Assembly (NCBI RefSeq): GCF_003967575.1
Contig: NZ_BIFT01000002.1
Location: 2,480,001-2,544,000, forward strand
Origin: Dictyobacter alpinus
Lineage (GTDB): Bacteria > Chloroflexota > Ktedonobacteria > Ktedonobacterales > Ktedonobacteraceae
Reading direction: 5' to 3'
Length of the DNA stretch: 64,000 bases
Shown here one piece after another: positions 59,911 through 64,000 of the stretch; within the stretch, counting starts at the first letter, position 1; every line of letters starts with the position of its first letter. The notes beneath the pieces are model-generated. The model made no database searches. It saw only the letters and a program-made list of their open reading frames with translations, and had not been told where the DNA came from. Made by a program: the position numbers and the translations under genes.

Positions 59911-60774
59911 ATGCAAATAGGTGTTACTTTTCCACAAAATGAGATTGGTGCTGATCCAGCGGTGATTCGTGATTATGCTCAAGCTGTTGAAGGTATGGGC
60001 TACCAACATATTCTGGCATATGATCATGTGCTTGGAGCCGATCCAACCAATCGTCCAGGCTGGACCGGTTATACCCAGAACAGTCTGTTCCATGAACCGT
60101 TTGTGCTCTTTGGCTATCTGGCTGCCTTGACTCAACTTGGACTGGTGACCGGCGTGATTATCTTGCCTCAGCGCCAGACGGTACTGGTCGCAAAGCAAGC
60201 GGCAGAGGTGGATGTACTTACCGGCGGCAAATTTAGACTGGGTATCGGTGTGGGCTGGAATGCTGTGGAATATGAGGGGCTGGGGATAGATTTCCATGCG
60301 CGTGGCAAGATGGTTGAGGAGCAGATTGAGGTGTTGCGGGAACTGTGGAAGCAGGAGGTGGTGACCTATAAAGGCAAGTATCATACTGTTACTGAGGCCG
60401 GTTTGAATCCTTTGCCCGTCAAGCGTTCGATTCCCATCTGGACTGGTGGTAGTTCAGATGTTTTGTTACGCCGGACTGCTCGCCTGGCTGATGGCTGGTT
60501 CCCCCTTGGTGATCCAGATGATCAGATGCGTGCGACCCTTGAGCGCCTGTTTACTTATCTTCAGGAGGCGGGCCGCGAGCGCAGTTCGTTGGGTATTGAG
60601 GCTCGTGTCAATGCCAGCGAGACGTTAGATGAGCAGGTACGACAAACCGAAATTTGGCGTTCCCTGGGTGCTACCCATATCTCTCTCAATACGATGAATG
60701 CCAAATTTGGGACTCCAGTGGAGCATCTTGAGGCGCTTCGCCGCTATAGGGAAGCAGTCTCCTTTGACCGCTAG
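59911..60774 (+). CDS. LLM-class F420-dependent oxidoreductase
   Basis: The 287-residue TIM-barrel protein starts MQIGVTFPQNEIGADP and has HILAYDHVLGADP, LGLVTGVIILPQRQTVLVAKQ, GGKFRLGIGVGWNAVEYEGL and KRSIPIWTGGSSDVLLRRTA. This is the luciferase-like fold in the subgroup that uses F420 rather than FMN (annotated TIGR03619 type). It oxidises or reduces an unknown substrate. GGAGGT at 59901-59906 lies 4 bp before the ATG; a GTG at 59905 overlaps it and is unlikely. Confidence 0.9.
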   Translation: MQIGVTFPQNEIGADPAVIRDYAQAVEGMGYQHILAYDHVLGADPTNRPGWTGYTQNSLFHEPFVLFGYLAALTQLGLVTGVIILPQRQTVLVAKQAAEVDVLTGGKFRLGIGVGWNAVEYEGLGIDFHARGKMVEEQIEVLRELWKQEVVTYKGKYHTVTEAGLNPLPVKRSIPIWTGGSSDVLLRRTARLADGWFPLGDPDDQMRATLERLFTYLQEAGRERSSLGIEARVNASETLDEQVRQTEIWRSLGATHISLNTMNAKFGTPVEHLEALRRYREAVSFDR

Positions 60775-60787
60775 CCTGCCAATGGTT

Positions 60788-62941
60788 TTAATGTTTCACC
60801 AGATAGGTATGGACCTGAATGGTGGCGAGTCCCGCGATCTGATTACACAGTTGGGCGATGCCTGGCTCTGTGCTATGGGTAGCGGGATCGGTCCAGCCTG
60901 TGGTGGAGACGCTAAAAGCTCCTAGTTGAGCAAGTTGATTGCGTTGATCGCTGGCTGCCAGTAAGTGGCTTCTCGTCAGTTTGCTGAGCTGAATAGACAG
61001 CGTATGCATCTGCTTGATCAAGGTATTAAGCTTGCTAAGATGGTTATTGATGCTATTCGCATCGGTAATCTGCTGCTGGATTGCACCCGGCGCGCGTACG
61101 ATGCCTGTCAGGTGCAGTCCGACATGCTTGATATGTCCATTGATATTGTTAAGTTGCGCACACTGCAATAATCCTATTTTTGCCTCATTAGCAATATTTG
61201 CCTCTGGCGCTGCGGGCAGATGTCCGCTGCTTTGGGCCTCAATGGCGGCGCAGGGACCATCCATATAGTACAGCATATCGGTTAGTTTCTGGCGCATCAC
61301 GTCGGGATTTTTCTGATTCTTAATGTCCTGGGACTCTTGTTGTATCTGCTCTATATCGTGCTGCAACCAGAAGTCGATGCCGTTATGGAGTCCGCGTACA
61401 TCCAGTGTTTGATCATTGGCCAGCAGGTGCCGTAGATGGTCCAACTGACTGAATTTATCCGGATCATCTGGATTTGGTTGGCGTGGCACGCTCCCAACGT
61501 AGCGCCATTGTTTGGTGTCGAGCAAAGGATTAACATCATTATTATTAGTAGGCTTTTCAACCAGCACAAAATCACTCATTGCCGCTAATAAATTCTGATG
61601 TGCTGGATCCTGATACGTTAACGTGCCTTCTCCATGTTGTACTTTCAACGTTCCCAGTAACAATGGAGCATCTTCAGAGTGCTGATTATAAAGCCACGCT
61701 GTATAGCTATTGCCGCTTGCTGGTGGGACGAGGCTGGTCAGATGGAGCTTGATACCATCGTTGATGGTTGAATGATTAACATCCAGGGCGTTACCAGTAT
61801 TATAAAATGTGAGCTGTCCAACCACTGTATCTTTGGGACTGGCGGCCCCCGATGGGAAGATGGTGATGATTTTGTTGAGCAGGGTGGCGCCAAGAATGAC
61901 AAAGATCAGGGCGGCAATAAAAATGGGCCAGATGTTTTTCCAGATACGATTCGTTTTCGCGATTGGAGCCGGTGAAAGCGTGGTCATGATCTCCATCTCT
62001 ACGGCCCTGGTTGGTGTCCTGGTAATCATCAGTTCCTTGCTGGAATGCATGCGAATGCGCTCAGGAACTGGCACCTGGAATGCATGGGCAAGTGCGATGG
62101 TCATTGATGTGGCGCTATTGAAACGTTGGTCAGGATCTTTGGCGATCGCGTGTTTGATGACCTCATCAACATCGGCAGGGAGATTAGGATTGATCAGGCT
62201 GGGTAGCGGTGGCTCATCCTGAAGGTGTTGCCGCATAATCGCGTACGCATTATCACCCCGAAAAGGAGGTGTGCCGGTGCAGATTTCATAAAGGATAATG
62301 CCAAGCGAGTAGAGATCGCTCTTATGGCTTACCTCTCTACCCTGTACCTGTTCTGGCGAAATATAGAGCGGCGTCCCCATTAACGCTCCTATTTCGGTGG
62401 GACCCTGGGCGCCAATGATCTTGACCAGGCCAAAATCACTTAAAATAGGTTCGCCCATGGCGTTATTTTCTGTATTGGTCGTATCCAGCAAAATATTGGA
62501 TGGTTTGATATCGCGATGGATAATGCCTCTTTTGTGCGCATAATCCAGTGCCAGGCTGATCGAAGCAAATAGTTCTACAATCTCCTCTGCGCCTGGAAAG
62601 TGACTGGCGCGTGAAGTATTCTGAATATACTTGCTCAGAGTTGGACCATCGACATACTTCATCACCAGGAAAGGCTCACAACCCTCTTCCTTTGCATCAG
62701 GAATGTGTAGATCATAGATGTTGACAATATTCGGATGATCGAGTTGCGCGACCGCCTGCCCTTCAGTGATAAAGCGTGTCATCATTGCTGGCGACATATA
62801 CTTGAGATCGGCATGGAGAATTTTGATGGCCACGAAGCGCCGTAGATCTGGATGCAGCGCCTTCCAGACCTGGGCCATACCTCCCGAACCAATCGGCTCC
62901 AGCAGTTCATATTTTCCAAAACAACCTGGATTTCTATTCAT
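60788..62941 (-). CDS. PknB-type Ser/Thr protein kinase with extracellular domain
   Basis: The protein has about 717 residues. The kinase domain (1-280) is complete: GSGGMAQVWKA loop, Lys40 in VAIKILH, HRDIKPSNIL (142-151), DFG (169-171) and the SPE of the activation segment. After a linker, one membrane helix (about 348-368, IFIAALIFVILGATLL) leads to a roughly 350-residue outside part with an anti-sigma-K-like stretch (SYTAWLYNQHSEDAPLLLGT) and long helices. It presumably senses a cell-surface signal and phosphorylates cytoplasmic targets. GGAAGAGG precedes ATG 62941. Confidence 0.92.
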   Translation of the reverse strand: MNRNPGCFGKYELLEPIGSGGMAQVWKALHPDLRRFVAIKILHADLKYMSPAMMTRFITEGQAVAQLDHPNIVNIYDLHIPDAKEEGCEPFLVMKYVDGPTLSKYIQNTSRASHFPGAEEIVELFASISLALDYAHKRGIIHRDIKPSNILLDTTNTENNAMGEPILSDFGLVKIIGAQGPTEIGALMGTPLYISPEQVQGREVSHKSDLYSLGIILYEICTGTPPFRGDNAYAIMRQHLQDEPPLPSLINPNLPADVDEVIKHAIAKDPDQRFNSATSMTIALAHAFQVPVPERIRMHSSKELMITRTPTRAVEMEIMTTLSPAPIAKTNRIWKNIWPIFIAALIFVILGATLLNKIITIFPSGAASPKDTVVGQLTFYNTGNALDVNHSTINDGIKLHLTSLVPPASGNSYTAWLYNQHSEDAPLLLGTLKVQHGEGTLTYQDPAHQNLLAAMSDFVLVEKPTNNNDVNPLLDTKQWRYVGSVPRQPNPDDPDKFSQLDHLRHLLANDQTLDVRGLHNGIDFWLQHDIEQIQQESQDIKNQKNPDVMRQKLTDMLYYMDGPCAAIEAQSSGHLPAAPEANIANEAKIGLLQCAQLNNINGHIKHVGLHLTGIVRAPGAIQQQITDANSINNHLSKLNTLIKQMHTLSIQLSKLTRSHLLAASDQRNQLAQLGAFSVSTTGWTDPATHSTEPGIAQLCNQIAGLATIQVHTYLVKH

Positions 62942-63139
62942 CATACCTCTTCCTGCGAGTGGAGAAGTGAAAAAAGAGACTGTACCTTTACAATATGGCA
63001 CTTTAAAGTATACTATATAGTATAGTACATGCTTGTTATCTCGGTGTCAAAATATGCCTTTTATCACATCCAATGCCAATTACTATCACACAATATAGAC
63101 GCACGCCCAACTCATTTTTCGCTGTTAATGTTCCTTTTT

Positions 63140-63214
63140 GGCGCCTGCGGCGCCGGGTTGGGGGGGTGGAGTGTGTGTGGTGCGCGGCCGCGGCCGCGCA
63201 CCACACACACTCCA
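63140..63214. repeat. GC hairpin plus perfect 48-bp palindrome
   Basis: Hairpin GGCGCCTGCGGCGCC (63140-63154) precedes a loop-free perfect palindrome (63167-63214) with arms TGGAGTGTGTGTGGTG and a centre made of NotI-like GCGGCCGC units. The TGTGGTG arm and neighbouring GCGCC/GGCGC hairpin are shared with the elements at 46.7, 59.5 and 63.7 kb. It lies in the gap between the kinase and YkgJ genes. Confidence 0.8.
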
Positions 63215-63411
63215 CACCTGAAATAATATACATCTGATCGCTTGCTCATGATCTCCCTGCGATCTCTGGGCAAATATTAAAAAGCCCTGCGAGAATCCCA
63301 TACCCTCTTGCTTTTTCCATGAAGTTTGATAGAGTAGTATCTAACTTTCCAATATATGTTGCATGCTTGAATAAGAAAGATTGAAGGACATGAATGAGGA
63401 GTAGAATACCC

Positions 63412-63699
63412 ATGCATCAGGCTGCACCCGATCACCCTATCATGGCCTGTCGTATTGGTTGCGGAGCCTGCTGTATCGCGCCATCAATTTCAAGTCCACT
63501 GCCCGGCATGCCCGACGGCAAACCCGCAGGAGTTCGTTGTGTCAATTTAAGCAACGACAACCGCTGCCAGATCTTCGGCAAACCCGAACGACCCGCCGTC
63601 TGCTCATCCTTCCAACCAGACCCAGACATCTGTGGACATTCCACCCACGAAGCCCTCCAACTCATCACCCTCCTCGAACGCGCCACCAACCCCAAATAA
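63412..63699 (+). CDS. YkgJ-family cysteine-cluster protein
   Basis: The protein has 95 residues: MACRIGCGACC near the start (CxxxCxxCC), a middle Gly/Pro-rich part, then CVNLSNDNRCQIFGKPERPAVC and a last Cys in DPDICG. This Cys pattern defines the UPF0153/YkgJ family, which probably binds zinc or an Fe-S cluster; function is not known. ATG 63412 lies 11 bp after GAGGAG; an ATG 18 bp upstream is in frame. Its codons are GC-rich. Confidence 0.88.
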   Translation: MHQAAPDHPIMACRIGCGACCIAPSISSPLPGMPDGKPAGVRCVNLSNDNRCQIFGKPERPAVCSSFQPDPDICGHSTHEALQLITLLERATNPK

Positions 63700-63744
63700 A
63701 ACACACTCCATCAACTCTATTATGAACTGCAATCTAACATCCCC

Positions 63745-63828
63745 CATTTTTTATATGTGGTGCTCAGGGCGGCTGCAGCCGCCCTGAGCACCACATATAA
63801 AAAATGCCTCGCGCCGCAGGCGCGAGGC
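63745..63828. repeat. Perfect 62-bp palindrome plus GC hairpin
   Basis: A loop-free palindrome (63745-63806) with arms CATTTTTTATATGTGGTG and centre GGGCGGCTGCAGCCGCCC is directly followed by the hairpin GCCTCGCGCC-GCA-GGCGCGAGGC (63806-63828). The order palindrome then GCGCC-hairpin matches the element at 46.8 kb, and the centre matches the 66-bp palindrome at 27.3 kb. Confidence 0.85.
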
Positions 63829-63844
63829 CCCGGCAGCAAAAAAA

Positions 63845-63881
63845 AGCAGTCACTTGTATGAAAACTCATAAAGTGACTGCT
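63845..63881 (-). terminator. Terminator of the partial zinc-finger gene
   Basis: AGCAGTCACTT and AAGTGACTGCT pair perfectly around a 15-nt loop, and the minus-strand RNA then reads eight T in a row. It lies 36 bp past the stop at 63917. Confidence 0.85.
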
Positions 63882-63916
63882 CTATAACTATCATGCAATA
63901 AACTATGGATGAGATA

Positions 63917-64000
63917 CTATTCACTAAAATCAAGTTCAACTTGATCGATATAACACCAACCCCAATCTTCCCCCTTCTCAAAGGACGCAATGATTGGATG
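63917..64000 (-). CDS. UBP-type zinc finger protein, C-terminal end only
   Basis: The last 27 codons of a minus-strand gene that continues past the right edge. The sequence HPIIASFEKGEDWGWCYID, then QVELDFSE and stop, matches the end of bacterial UBP-type (ZnF_UBP) zinc-finger proteins, where the final His and the Trp-Trp-Cys-Tyr segment are conserved. The zinc-binding Cys/His core would lie outside the window. A strong terminator follows. Confidence 0.7.
   Translation of the reverse strand, partial: HPIIASFEKGEDWGWCYIDQVELDFSE

Overview
The window looks like chromosomal DNA of a filamentous, spore-forming Chloroflexota bacterium of the Ktedonobacteria type. That is an inference from gene content: WD40- and TPR-carrying STAND ATPases, HTH-TPR regulators, several probable F420-dependent enzymes (LLM oxidoreductase, F420-NADP oxidoreductase-like protein, PPOX protein), a PknB-type Ser/Thr kinase, cytochrome P450 and GH127. 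I saw no rRNA, tRNA, CRISPR array or intact transposase gene.

Layout. Positions 1-11.8 kb hold unlinked small units: a secreted repeat protein cut by the window edge, an alpha/beta hydrolase, a divergent cupin/MarR pair with a repeated AT-rich operator region, a nucleotidyltransferase, a GNAT acetyltransferase, an OFA-type MFS transporter, RibD-like and SMP-30-like enzymes, a channel-like protein opposite a pentapeptide-repeat protein, and a secreted protein. Positions 11.9-17.1 kb form a MerR-centred area. A decayed MerR/SDR pair keeps its own 19-bp-spacer promoter. An intact MerR gene and an F420/PPOX gene carry the same operator, so they probably form a small regulon. An MFS exporter, a Tat-exported FAD oxidase and two mirror-image tiny transcription units lie between. 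Positions 17.4-31.2 kb hold a quinone oxidoreductase, a membrane-anchored ligand-binding protein, an HTH-TPR regulator, GH127 beta-L-arabinofuranosidase, a small P-loop kinase, an L,D-transpeptidase, a peroxiredoxin, an APH-type kinase and an SDR.

The most striking region is 31.3-43.4 kb, six genes read leftward from one good promoter at about 43.5 kb. In transcription order they are a SIR2-like protein with a Tyr in place of the usual His, a STAND ATPase, a STAND-TPR ATPase that overlaps it by 8 bp, a radical SAM/SPASM maturase with a PqqD-like N-terminus, a SIR2-nucleosidase fusion, and a membrane-anchored NACHT/NB-ARC protein with 14 WD40 blades. The domain set (NAD-handling SIR2, nucleosidase, NTPase switches, repeat sensors) matches NTP-dependent conflict or defence systems. 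The combination with a radical SAM peptide-modifying enzyme is one I do not recognise. Positions 43.8-63.7 kb return to metabolic genes: BNR-repeat protein, F420-NADP oxidoreductase-like, dienelactone hydrolase, Rsm22-like methyltransferase, UlaG-like lactonase, P450, threonine synthase, PfkB kinase, ATP-grasp-like protein, nucleoside hydrolase, TPR protein, LLM oxidoreductase, Ser/Thr kinase and YkgJ. The C-terminal end of a UBP-type zinc finger gene is cut by the right edge.

A second theme is structured intergenic DNA. At least six gaps carry long, often perfect palindromes (48-66 bp) beside short GC hairpins. Three copies share a roughly 60-bp head module, and two are full inverted copies of each other 12.8 kb apart. 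These look like a family of non-coding mosaic repeats. Separately there is a 271-bp MITE-like element and a cluster of 21-bp degenerate repeats resembling the transposase-binding sites of Tn7-like ends.
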